A stretch of DNA of 64,000 bases from positions 2,279,001-2,343,000 of the forward strand of contig JAINUG010000088.1 of assembly GCA_029706075.1 (NCBI GenBank), read 5' to 3'. The notes under the pieces are model-generated. The model was not told the DNA's origin and did not search any database. It was given only the letters and a program-made list of their open reading frames with translations. Of this stretch, positions 45,540-56,255 are shown one piece after another (position 1 is the first letter of the stretch; the number at the start of each line of letters is the position of its first letter). The position numbers and the translations under genes are program-made. The DNA comes from Aldrovandia affinis (taxonomy: Eukaryota; Chordata; Actinopteri; Notacanthiformes; Halosauridae).

Positions 45540-45740
45540 TGAACAATGACAGAGAAGGAGAGCAGGAGACAAACAGAAAGACAGACGGAGAAAGACACAG
45601 AGAGCACTTGAGAGACAGACTGATGAGAGGAACAGAGAGAGGGAGTGAAAAAGAAAGAGACAGATTGAAATAGACAGAGACAGAGACAGAGTGTGAAAGA
45701 GAGACAAAGAAAAAGAGAGTGAGTATCACAGAGGGAAAGA
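45540..45740. repeat. GA-rich low-complexity tract
   Basis: Imperfect AGAGAGACAGA-type repeats for about 200 bases, making artefactual reading frames on both strands. Confidence 0.9.
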
Positions 45741-46660
45741 TACAGGTGGAGAAAGGTCTTTGTGTGGCTTAAGCTATACAACTAATTATTTGAATTGTTT
45801 GAACTGCATAACTTATGATTATGACTGTGCTTTTGTAAATATTCAACAAAGTTGCAGATCAGATTTGATCAAAATCATGGAAAAAAAAAAAAATGTAAAA
45901 GGCAAAAGTCACGGTGTGTCAAAATAAATCAGTTAATTAAATTACACATCACACCTCATGCACACAGCTGCGGCAAATTGTGCAACTGTAGCAATGGACT
46001 TTAAACATTGTAGCAAGTGCTTGCCTATTTGAAATGTGCCCTCGTTTTTATTAACATAACCCAACAGGCTCATGTGCCGCTCTCACAATGTTAGTAAATA
46101 TGCGCATGTCTACTCATACTGAGTAGCCTCTTCATAGGCTACCTTAATTGTAAAATAAAACACAGACATATGCTGCTTGTGAAGGAAAGTGTGGCTTATG
46201 TGTAGCTGTTATTTTATGGCCTTATCGCTCCTTGAAAACAAATTAAAAGACCATGAAAGATGCTATTCTTAGAAGCAGGTTGCACTGGAGTTGGTTTAAA
46301 CGAGTAAGTGATTGGCAGCACATTTTAATGTGGCTCCACTGATCTGCATATCTAATTTAATGAAGAGGATAAAATGAAGAGAAAAAGCCCATAGAAACAT
46401 CTATACACCGCACTTTCTATTAGAATCAACACACTTCAAAGAACCCATTCTTGAGAGAGGTCAAACACAGCTCAGTGTTCAATTAACAGCTGAGTTAAAC
46501 TGAATTAATTAATGGACTTTGATCAGGAGCAGTTTTTCGATGTGTTGTCACCTGCTGCATTATTAATGCCAACAGTGCCTCACTCCAACTGCCTCACTTT
46601 TTCATTTGGATTTAATTTGCACTTGAACAACCCCCAAAACATTTGACATTTTGCATACAT
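45741..46660. other. No gene recognised
   Basis: AT-rich spacer without supported feature. Confidence 0.4.
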
Positions 46661-46888
46661 TTACATTACATTTTAGGCATTTAGCAGACGCTCTTATCCA
46701 GAGCGACTTACACATTTTACATTTCTTTACATACAGTACAACCCTTTTATACAGCTGAATATTTTACTGAAGAAATCCAGGTTAAGTACCATGCTCGAGG
46801 GTGCAACGGCAGTGCCCCACCTGGGAATTGAACCAGCAACCTCTGAGTTAGAAGCCCAGTTCCTTAACCATTACACTACACTGCCGCC
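46661..46888 (-). mobile_element. tRNA-derived SINE with L2-type tail (copy 2)
   Basis: Minus-strand copy of the 871 family. The head complement ends at GGCGGCAGTGTAGTGTAATG (46888 side), the B box is near 46830-46845, and the tail holds a perfect CGCTCTGGATAAGAGCG stem-loop (46687-46703) and a TGTAATGTAA end. Confidence 0.88.
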
Positions 46889-47801
46889 CTGCATCATGTG
46901 TAGATTTATTTTAGATCTTATCCTTATCTCCCTTGCACTCTATCTTTATCTTTCTCTCAGTTTTTGTGTTTGGGGCACCCAGTGTGGGTGCATTTTGTGA
47001 CACAAACTAAATATCTCCCCACACAGCATTTTCTGTCAACTAGTCCCTGTCCTCTGTGTCATGAAAAATGTTTTTAAAGAAATGTGTAAGTCTCTATTAT
47101 TCTCTGCACTGGGGGAAATAATCATTTCCAGCTCCTCTCATTTCAGTCCACAATGGGAAACAGACTGAGGGAAGAGAAGCAGAGAAAATAAAAACTGCAT
47201 GTGACTTCTAAAAAAAGAGTGTAAGTCACAAGGGACATAGACATAGTTAAACATCCAGTGACGCATCAGGACTTTCCTGCGAGCACTGCAGTTTATCAGC
47301 GCACAGCCTGAGATGTCATTATTGGAAAACTTTGTGCATTACAATTTTATACAGAGAGATAACACAGATGACTCACATGACCTTATAAAGACACCAAGAT
47401 ATATGTATACATATATAAACATGTACCTCGGCTCTTTAAGATGTAGTACTTTATACTACTAATAATGTTTCCTTTTAAAAGTAATACTACAGCGAAAAAG
47501 ACTTTCTTTTTTTGTAAACTACTATATCTATACTTTATATATCCAGGTACCCTATAGGCTATATCTTTTCTTTTCATATTTATTTTTCTTGTTGGACATT
47601 GGAACATCCTAGATAAATCTGTATATGTGGAAACAATGGAAACATAGTCTCATCTATATGACGGATGTGATGTATTATTATTGCTGTGAAGTATTATCTT
47701 CATTAAACACTACACGTGTGCACCATATACATATTAATCAATATAGCTATACATGTCTCCCCGGTTCCTATAGGTTTGACTCTGAAGAAGACGTTCTGGA
47801 T
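46889..47801. other. No gene recognised
   Basis: AT-rich, with short TATA-type runs at 47395-47420. No exon supported. Confidence 0.4.
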
Positions 47802-48038
47802 CAGGGGTTTTCAATATTGGTCCTGGGGTCCACTGTGTATGGTGGTTTCTGTTCAAACCATAATTGCAATTTCTACAAGCTGTTGATTGTTTTTGATTAG
47901 ACACTTTTAATGTCTAGTGAGTGATGATTTACCCTCTTAATACATGTTTTCAACAACTTTAGTTAATCAAGGGACTAGTTGGAACAAAAGCCAGCATGGA
48001 CAGTGGGCTCCCAGGACTGAGGTTGTCGTAGACTCCTG
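47802..48038. mobile_element. hAT-type MITE
   Basis: Starts CAGGGGTTTTCAATATTGGT with CCTGGGGTCCACTG following, and ends AGTGGGCTCCCAGGACTGAG ... CTCCTG, roughly inverse. This is the common fish hAT MITE wording. A flanking 8-bp repeat is not preserved. Confidence 0.6.
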
Positions 48039-48255
48039 TCATAGACATTCAAACGTCAGTCATTAAGTTAATTAAATGTGCTAAATATCTCTAAAGCTGT
48101 GTGGTCCAGCTCTCCTCATTCCTCATTCCTCTGGTGTGTCTTTTGAAGGATCCTGGTATAGGGGAACAGGAGTAATCAAATGATTCAAAGTTAATAGCTC
48201 ATCAGTAGTAATTAGTGATGGCAGGTGCGAGCCACAAAACGAGTGTACTGTATAT

Positions 48256-48600
48256 CAGTTGTTCTCAACCTTGGTCCTGGGGGCGCCATGTGCATGCTGG
48301 TTTTCATTCCAACCATAAGTGCAACCTCTGAATGGTAACTAGCTGTTAATTGTTCTTAATTAGACCATTTACATTTCTATTAAAGCATGATTTACTCTGT
48401 TAAGACCATATTATGTCAGAAATAGCTATGCATGCCATGAAAAATAAATCTCCCATGTTCACATCCCAGGACTTTTAATCAGTCAGATGAACTAATGCTC
48501 CCATTTTCTGTAATGTGCTATATGACACATGATTCCTTTATAAAGAGGTTACATTTTTTATTGATTCAATTATAGACTGGTAGGTGAAATCATTGGGGGC
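48256..48600. mobile_element. hAT-type MITE, left end
   Basis: CAGTTGTTCTCAACCTTGGT with CCTGGGGGCGCCATGTGCAT and GGTTTTCATTCCAACCATAA are similar to the element at 47802. The right end is unclear. Confidence 0.5.
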
Positions 48601-48778
48601 ACCTGGTCACTGAAACTAAACCGTTTGTGGAAAATGAAGAGCGCAATGACAGAACAAATTGCAATGAGCCAAACCTGCATTCGAAAATAAGTTAATAAGT
48701 GCATCAAAATAAATGGAGGAAGAAAATGATGGTAGAACTTATACACATTTTCAACAGCCTTAATTGATCATGAGATTG

Positions 48779-49245
48779 TCCATCCATCCATCCATCCATC
48801 TTCTACCGCTTATCCGTCGGGTCGCGGGGGCAGCGTCCTAAGCAGGAGACCCAGACTTCTCCCCGGCCACTTCGTCCAGCTCTTCCGGGGGAATCCCGAG
48901 GCGTTCCCAGGCCAGCCGAGAGATATAGTCTCTCCAGTGTGTCCTGGGTCTTCCCCGGGGCCTCCTCCCGGTGGGACGTGCCCGGAACACCTCACCAGGG
49001 AGGCGTCCAGGAGGCATCCTAACCAGATGCCCGAGCCACCTCATCTGGCTTCTCTCGACGCGGAGGAGCAGCGGCTCTACTCTGAGCCCCTCCCGGATGA
49101 CCGAGCTCCTCACCCTATCTCTAAGGGAGAGCCCAGACACCCTGCGGAGGAAACTCATTTCGGACGCTTGTATTCGCGATCTCGTTCTTTCGGTCACTAC
49201 CCACAACTCGTGACCATAGGATATACAACCACTGTTGTATATCAC
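48779..49245 (-). pseudogene. Rex3 (RTE-clade) LINE, 3' end
   Basis: The minus strand codes ELWVVTERTRSRIQASEMSF, LRRVSGLSLRDRVRSSVI, then MRWLGHLVRMPPGRLPGEVF and RPRGRPRTHWRDYISRLAWE, the C-terminal end typical of fish Rex3-type ORFs. On the plus strand the 3' end reads CCATCCATCCATCCATC then TTCTACCGCTTATCCG, the (GATG)n tail of this family. It is 5'-truncated near 49230, as most copies are. The reading frame is open for 135 codons, so the copy is not very old. Confidence 0.88.
49210..49235. repeat. Inverted repeat at the Rex3 5' junction
   Basis: GGATATACAAC and GTTGTATATC are inverse around a 4-base CACT spacer, right where the Rex3 copy ends. It may be a by-product of the insertion (template snap-back). 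Confidence 0.6.
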
Positions 49246-49434
49246 TATTCACCAGAGGGAGAAAAGAGAGACCTTTGTTTTGTTTTCTCTCTGTGTGCTG
49301 GGGTTGCAACCTTCCTACCAGCTGGCTATTCTTGTATTGTCTGAAAATATGGTACAGCAATTGTATCTGTGGTTTAAAATCTATTTTCATGTTTTACATA
49401 CTCCTAATTATATCATGCATTGAACATTCTAGGC

Positions 49435-49763
49435 CAGGGGTCTCCAATCATACCTGAGAAGGGCTGGTGTGGGTGCAGGCTTTTGTTCTAGCCCAGCACT
49501 AAACAACTGATTAAACTAATCAAGGTCTTGATTGTAGACCATGATTGGTGAATTAGTTGAATCAGGTGTTTTAGTACAGGGCTAGAACAAAAGCCTGCAC
49601 CCACACCGGCCCTTCTCGGATAAGATTGGACACCCCTGAACTAATTAATTAATAATGGTCTTCAACAAAGACCTGAATTAGTTGAATCAGGTGTTGTAAT
49701 GCTGAGCTAGAGCAAAAACCTGCACCCACACTGGCCCTTCTCAGATAAGATCAGAGACCCCTG
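49435..49763. mobile_element. hAT MITE with duplicated right end
   Basis: Begins CAGGGGTCTCCAATCATACC and ends AGATCAGAGACCCCTG. Flanks TTCTAGGC (49427-49434) and CTCTAGGC (49764-49771) match 7 of 8. The element is palindromic and has two copies of its right terminus, ending at 49638 (GATTGGACACCCCTG) and 49763, offset by 125 bases. Confidence 0.85.
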
Positions 49764-50359
49764 CTCTAGGCCAATGTTTTGATGGAACAAAGGGTGAAGG
49801 GGAATTGTAAATATCATATCAAGTTTTAATCTGCCAATTTATGTAGATATTAAAAATATTTTTCAGTGCAATACATCCAGAAGAAACTCAACTCACACTC
49901 AGGGATCACAGACACTGGTATTGCAGGTTTTTAAACAAAGATTCAGGAAAGAAATGATCAGACAACCTCTGATGTTTCCTTCAACCAGCTGAAACTAATC
50001 TTCCCAACAGGTATAAAATCACCACATACCTTTCTCCCATTGTGCTAAGCTGTTTCTGGTGCCCCACTGCCTCCCCATCTCCTCTTTTTTATTAAATGTA
50101 ATTTTTTTCTCCTTTTTTTTAAATGTCCAATAGGGGGTCAACAACCTCGTATGACGGCCAGGTGCGATCCTGCCTTGCACTCCAACTAAATCCGCAACCT
50201 TGCTTAAAATACTACATACATGCCGTGTGTCAAACCTTCTGCTCTAAACGCTCTTTTGTATGAGAATTTCTTACTACTGAATTCTGGTTTAATCATGAGA
50301 CTTCATGACCGGGGGACTTCTCTGAACTCAATTTCAGTAGAATCTCTCTGAACAAAGGA
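49764..50359. other. No gene recognised
   Basis: A TTTT-rich stretch near 50085-50125 and no supported feature. Confidence 0.4.
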
Positions 50360-52395
50360 AATGCATACCAGTGGCAAGCAGTCATAGTAAGCTAGACAAG
50401 TGGAACTTGCCCGGCAGAATTTTAAAAAGAGGTGGATTTTTGATGAGAAAAGAGATACTATCTCAAGAGGATGTCCAACACCTCCCCTTGGGATGTCAAA
50501 ATCAACAAACCATTTTGTTTGTCATTTTCAAGTTAGCACCTACAGTATGCTGAAGCAACGTGGCTAGCAGGCTGCTTCAAGGTTGGCAATCTCTTCTGCT
50601 GGCCTTGTGTCCTTTTTTAAAGTGTGGACGACAACAGGTTATGGTGAGTTAAACAATTTCCACAAAGTTGTAATGGAACACGAGCTGGTTGATTTACAAA
50701 CTTTTGGCAGCAGTTGAATTGATCTACAGTTGAACGAAGGGAGACAACTAGCCACTGAGCAACACAACAAACATGTTTGAAAAAAAATGAGATACAGATG
50801 TGATATTGTGGCTTTTCTTGGAACCCCGGAGTTGGCCTTTTGTGGACATTCTGAAGGGGAAGAATCAAACAATTAGGGTAATTATATAGAACTGGTTAAC
50901 TTGCTCAGGAAATATGACAGACTTGCAAATCATATGGAGACTTGCAGTGTGTTTTCTGGCATGTCAAGCTACATCAAGAACGACTTGATCGATGCTGTGG
51001 GAAATGTGTTACTGGATGAAATAAAAATTAAATCGAAGGTGCCAGATTTGTGTCTATACCCCTCGATGAAACTACGTGTGAAACTATTCCCAACTGTCAA
51101 CGGTCTGGAGTATGTTACCAAAGAGGTTTACTTGGTTTTCAGATGTCAGTGCTAACCACACAGCCACTGCTTTAGCCAAGCAAGTTTTTGCGTCTGTGGA
51201 TCAAATGGAACATGGTGACAAACTGGTTGCTCAAACATACAATGGAACCGCAGTAATGTCTGGCCAACTAAATGACCTGCAGGCACAGGTTAGGGAACAA
51301 TATCCGTGGGACAATTTTGTTCATTTCTGTGCTCACATACTTAATTTAGTGCTATCACAAGCATGCAGCAGCATCAAAGGCAGGCAGTGTGGTATAATGG
51401 TTAGGGAGCTGGGCTTGTAACGTTAAGGTTGCTGGTTCAATCCCCAGGTGGGACACTGCCGTTGTACCCTTGAGCAAGGTACTTAACCTGAATTGCTTCA
51501 GTTAATATCCAGCTGTATAAATGGATTGTAAAGAAATGTAAACTGTAAGTTGCTCTGGATAAGAGCATCTGCTAAATGCCTGTAATGTAATGTAATGTAA
51601 TCAAAGACAACTTTTTTTTTGTTACATTAAATGGTCTAGCTTTACTACCTCTGCAAAGTGTACCAAAACTCTGGATGATATTGTCAAGAAACGTTTCCCC
51701 AGAGCTGCTCCAACAAGGTGGAATTACAAATCTCATTTCAACATGGCTAAAGAGCACAGTGTATCCCTAATTGAACTGTTCAATGACATTAAAAACAACC
51801 CATTGGACTGGGACGAAAAAACTGTTCTGTCAGCAGTTTTTTTTTTTTTGCATCATTTGAAGGCCCAGAATTCCAGTTTCTCCTGGATGTTCTCTGTAAC
51901 AGTTTTCATCTTTGAAAAAGATGGAGTATCTTGAATTGCTGGACTTTTCAATGTTTAAACTATTTTAAAAATCCTTCCCAGAGAAAGCACTGGAGTCTTT
52001 GAAATATACGTACCAAAAGATTTTTGTGCAGTGAGCTGAAAGTTTTATATTCATCACCTTAACTGGCAAAGAAATGTCTCTGAACTACCATCTTCCCAGC
52101 ACTCAAATGGGCTTTATGACACCATGCCTCAACTATACAAACTTTATAGTTTATTTCTAACAGTTTATTTCTAACAGTGCCATCTACCACTGCATCGATA
52201 GAAAACGTTTTTGGCATTAAAAAGGATTAAGACCTATGCACGCGATGCCGTGAGACAGAAGCGTTGGACTGGCTTGGCGATGGTGATAATTGAGAGAAGA
52301 TTGTTCCACAGAATGAAGTCTTCGGATAGCTTTTTATGCCAGAGTGATTACAGAATTTACAAAGAAGGTTCGCAGGATGGACTTCACCTATGAAA
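50360..52395 (+). pseudogene. hAT transposase with TTF-type zinc finger, decayed
   Basis: Frames in order give GCFKVGNLFCWPCVLF near 50570 (TTF-type finger), YGELNNFHKVVMEH near 50640, GTPELAFCGHSEGE near 50825 and LLRKYDRLANHMETCSVFSG at 50901. After that come LVAQTYNGTAVMSGQLNDLQ (51222, catalytic-core region) and FVHFCAHILNLVLSQACSSI, which is split by a SINE. After the SINE there are PELLQQGG and HSVSLIELFNDIKNNPLDWD pieces. The C-terminus has VPSTTASIENVFG and ALKRIKTYARDAVRQKRWTG (52211), the dimerisation domain. Many stops; terminal repeats were not found. The order equals that of ZMYM1-like or TTF hAT transposases. Confidence 0.85.
51380..51599 (+). mobile_element. tRNA-derived SINE with L2-type tail, inside hAT transposase
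   Basis: ATCAAAG flanks both sides (51373-51379, 51600-51606), giving a 220-bp copy. Close to the 871 copy. Its tail stem-loop is TGCTCTGGATAAGAGCA, where the outer pair changed on both sides against CGCTCT...AGAGCG. Confidence 0.93.
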
Positions 52396-52850
52396 TAACG
52401 TAGAAACAACAATATTCATTTAGACCATTTTGTATCATACTGCATGTGTGCTGTGTATATTAAGGTTGGTTTTGGTCCACAGAGACCATCACATGTTTGG
52501 TTGTATGTTCTGGTCTGCCGAGGCCATCAGGTGTGTTTTGGTGTGGTTTTTGTTCTAGGCATGATTTTTGTGAAGGTGTGGTCCACTTTTTGCCATGATC
52601 ACATTCCATAAGCATGTGTGTATGCACACGCACACGCGCATGCACGTCCCTAGTGCTAGTGCTGATGCAGAGTAGGGTAGGGGCAGCTTTTCCAGCTTTA
52701 AATGGCACCGCTCGCTACTGGCATATACATTTATAAACTTGGTAGTGGGTGTGGAAAGTAACACATTGATTGTAAATCACTTTAATTTAAACTTGTATGT
52801 TTCATGCCATTCTGCAAAGGCAAACAATGTAGCATACAAAATCAGGACGT
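52396..52850. other. No gene recognised
   Basis: GGTCCACAGAGACCATCACA and GGTCTGCCGAGGCCATCAGG at about 52474 and 52513 are two loose copies of one motif. No exon. Confidence 0.4.
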
Positions 52851-52915
52851 CATCTCCCATCATCCTGCTTCCATCATCCTGCTTCCATCATCCATCTTCC
52901 ATCATCCTGCTCGTC
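52851..52915. repeat. Short tandem repeat (CATCCTGCTTCCAT)n
   Basis: Three to four imperfect copies of a CATCCTGCTTCCAT-type unit. Confidence 0.85.
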
Positions 52916-53051
52916 TTTATGCCTTAGTCCTTAACTCTTTGAATAATGCGCATTTCCACCCTTCCTCACAAGTGTCCAATTGGCAAATTGAATGTGGGTG
53001 TTTGAAATTAGTATAGAAGAAAGAAAATGGAAGATTGACAATTAGGAAGAC

Positions 53052-53096
53052 ACCACACACACACACACACACACACACTGACACACACGGTTAATA
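53052..53096. repeat. (CA)n microsatellite
   Basis: ACACAC run with one GACAC interruption. Confidence 0.9.
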
Positions 53097-53283
53097 TGCA
53101 AATGGTTTACCAAATAAAAGAACCCCACATGAAATGGTGGACAATGGACAAAGAAGAAATTCAAATAAAAGTCCACAAATCACACTTTGCACAAAAGACA
53201 TGCAGAACGCAACCCAAAAGAAAAAGTCACAACACAAGACTGATTTCTTTACAGGTTTGTTGCTCCCACGACACTGACGCACA

Positions 53284-53303
53284 TATATATATATATATAT
53301 ATA
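53284..53303. repeat. (TA)n microsatellite
   Basis: Alternating AT/TA of about 20 bases. Confidence 0.9.
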
Positions 53304-53544
53304 CCCACTGACCCTCCAAACAATACACGGATGCATGAGTAAAATACAATTGCTTTATTCAATTTCATAAGATATTTGGAGATAACAATCGCACCTACTT
53401 GAAGACATAACACAATGTATTTGTTTCCCCCTTTCAAGCTGATCTGCTGTGATAGAGCGGAATGCGTCAGTGATGTCTGTGGATTTGTGCCATGTCTTTA
53501 CCTGAAAAAAATCACACAGGGGGGTGCTTGTAGGCAATGCCTCC

Positions 53545-53990
53545 ATCAGTGCTAATTTGGCACTCAAGACACGTCTCTGAATTGTTTAGTCTCCACTCAC
53601 TAAACTACCGGACTCCCCCAGCTCCACTCACCCACAGAGATATTCTCTGCCAACCGAGATACACTCATCGAGGATCCGGGCGGAACTTTACTTACAGTAA
53701 GACTGGCAACATTCCCTCTTTGTTCCACTAATCGCACCCCTTACTCTGCCTATAGAATTTTCTGCACTGTTGACAGAACAGTTTTACGTCCGGTTACCCT
53801 AGCAACGAAACACATTATTCCTGCACTCGGATTGACTCTTTTCAATGTCCACTCGCTCAGTAATAAAGGCCCACTAATTTCTGAATTCACCACTGACAAT
53901 AAACCCGACATTCTCTGCCTGACAGACACATTGCAGCAGCCTCAGGATTACTACCATCTAAATCAAGATGTACAGCGTTTATGAAAATAT
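53545..53990 (+). pseudogene. LINE endonuclease N-terminal fragment
   Basis: The frame near 53825-53960 reads LTLFNVHSLSNKGPLISEFT then DNKPDILCLTDTLQQPQDYY. In this family the second part has LTETW; here the catalytic Glu position is Asp and the Trp is Leu. This is the start of an L2/Rex1-type apurinic-type endonuclease; the reverse transcriptase does not follow. Truncated at both ends. Confidence 0.65.
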
Positions 53991-54289
53991 AAAAAGGGGC
54001 AATGTTTCACATTTTATAATGGTAGGGTCACTCCAGGAGGAGTTATTGAATTACATTAACAAAAATTAATGTAAGGGGTTTTCACTGCTGTTAAATTCAG
54101 AACGCTGTCTTATTTGACCCAAGGACAACGCAAGGGTTATACTATTTTGTATTTAGCTATGTTCAAATCGACCGTGTATTTTATTTTATATGAAAATTAA
54201 CAAATTGTTAACACGCCATAACCCAAAATGGCCATTAGCTATGGCCCAATTAATTAATTAATTTGCAGGTTTTTGCAAACAGGATCAAG

Positions 54290-56255
54290 AATAAGGAAAA
54301 AAAGGGAATGGAAGACATACTCCCTTGTTAGAAGTCTCACAGCACCTGAAACAATTAGTGGAGTTACTGAAAACACACTTCCACTTGCAATCCTTGCATC
54401 GATTCAAGTCAAACTCATGGGTACACCAGTCTGGTGAGTCAATTGCAACTTTTGCGGCACATTTAAGGCAATTGTACAAACACTGTGGATTTGGTGATAC
54501 GTTAAACTATATGTTGCAAGATCGGCTAATGCTGATGCTTCTCCATATGGGATAGAACCATTCATAAAATGGAGGATGGATCAAATAGGTCCACTGGTTA
54601 CATGTCACACACAAAGAGACTTTATTTGCAGTTGGAAAAAGAAGCATTAGTGTTTAGGGTTAAGGAATTTTAATGTGTGTATGGGTGTCATTTTACAGTG
54701 GTCTTTGATCACAAGCGTTTTGTAAGGTTGTTGGGAGAGGATAAAGCAGTACCGGTTATTGCATCCGCAAGGATCCAACACTGGCAGTGTATTTGTATGC
54801 TTTTAGATATCGGTCAGATATCGTGTCAAACATACCAAACTATCAAACAATTCCCCTTACTGGAGTTTCCAGCAGTGACGCCCATTCTGTCAGAGCTTGT
54901 AATGACTTCACCAGCTCAAATTAGAGTTTGGATAGGGACCCTCTGTTCTCTAAAGTGGTGACCTTAGGCCAGAGTGCAGGTTGCCTACTGTTCGATTAGA
55001 TTCCCTGGCTGCGCCAGTCCGGCTCTGGCCAGAATTGATCTTATCTGAATTATCTGTCAACCCCAATGAGGGGGGAGGGTAGCCGGCATGAGCTTGCCGC
55101 ATGCACAGAAAGATTCTCTAGCTGTACTGGAATCATGGTCGGCTGAACGAGTTCGGTCTCGGAGAAGGCGGTTTGTCGTTCCTGTCACTACCGCTACCAG
55201 AGTAGAGGTTAGTCCCATAGCTGTAGGCAGCAGACTTGTGGGGTGGGGTGGGGTGGGGTGGAGTTAGTTGGATTAGTAGAGGGTACAATTAGCCACCAAA
55301 TTATGAGAACAAATTTATAAATAAAGTGGTGACTTTTGTAGTGCAGGGGTGGCCAGATGAGCAATTAAAGCCTTTTTCCAGTCACCGGGCTGAGCTCAGT
55401 TGGGGCTCAAGTGTAGTGGAGTTGCCACAGGGCACAGATGTAATTTTAGCTGAACTGCATTGTTCTCATTCGGGTATGCCCAGTATGAAGATGCTGACCC
55501 GTAGTCATGTTTGGTAGCCAGGGCTTGATGGTGCTATTCAACAAAAAGTTCAGCTATGTGAAAATCACCAGCAATTGCAAAGACTGTCAGACCCAGTCCC
55601 ACTGCATTCGTGGGAGATGCCAGGCAGTGGGTGGACAAGGTAGCACATGGATTATGTACTCTAGGTCCATTCCTGGGGACAATGTGGCTCATCATCATTA
55701 GTGCTTGGATATCTAAAAGGTCAGGAATCCCACAATGGTGGCAGCTGTTGCTAAACTTAATAAATCCTTCAGCATGAATGGATTACATGAAATTATAATT
55801 TCAGATAATGGGTCGGTTTTTGGAAGTGAGGAGCACATTCACTAGGTTGAATGGAATTTGTGTCAAGGCTCCGTTTCGTCCCTCCCCGAATGGTCTAGCT
55901 GAGAGGGCTGTTCAAGCATTGAAAAACAGAATGAAGAAGATGGAGGGCCCAAAGGATTTGTGCCTTGCACAATTTCTTTTCAGTTATCAGACAATCCCCC
56001 AGTCAGTTACAGGGACATCTCCTGCTGAGTTGTTGTTCAGCAGGTGGTTGATGACTCGCATGGATTTACTGCATGCCAGCCTGGAGGCAAAGGTGCGGGG
56101 CAAGCATAACTCTCAGAAAATGGATCATGTTCAACATTGCAACAGCCACATGTTCCAGGTAGGTGAAGACGTGTATGTGTTGAAAAATTGAACGGGCCTG
56201 GGAGTTTTTTCGATGACTTAAAATAGAGGTTCCATTTCAGTTCAGGATTTCTTCC
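54290..56255 (+). pseudogene. Ty3/Gypsy retrotransposon gag-pol remnant
   Basis: Pieces occur in the order of a Gypsy element, with large deletions. A gag-like segment has HRFKSNSWVHQSGESIATFA and LYKHCGFGDTLNYMLQDRL (54400-54530). The RNase H part of pol has QLEKEALVFRVKEF and FTVVFDHKRFVRLLGEDKAV (54630-54760). After a SINE the integrase follows: H...H zinc part and CKDCQ near 55580, a DYV-type Asp, ISDNGSVFGS near 55797, and PSPNGLAERAVQALKNRMKK near 55880 with the Glu. FSYQTIPQSVTGTSPAELLF lies near 55975. The reverse transcriptase core and LTRs are not seen. Frames are broken many times; an inert old copy. Confidence 0.85.
54963..55321 (+). mobile_element. SINE of the 18137 family inside Gypsy, perfect 12-bp duplication
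   Basis: TAAAGTGGTGAC occurs at 54951-54962 and 55322-55333. The 359-bp copy has a degenerate head (B-box-like GTTCGATTAGATTCCC), AGCCGGCATGAGCTTGCCGC, TTCGGTCTCGGAGAAGGCGG, a GGGGTGGGGTGGGGTGG run and the tail GGGTACAATTAGCCACCAAA. The perfect duplication sits inside a heavily mutated Gypsy host, so it came late. Confidence 0.92.

Noticed and set aside
45459..45781. Overlapping long frames on both strands with LSLSLS-type repeats
   Set aside because: They arise from the GA-rich low-complexity tract and not from coding sequence.
48937..49344. Plus-strand frames of 80-135 codons
   Set aside because: They are shadows of the Rex3 coding end on the minus strand.
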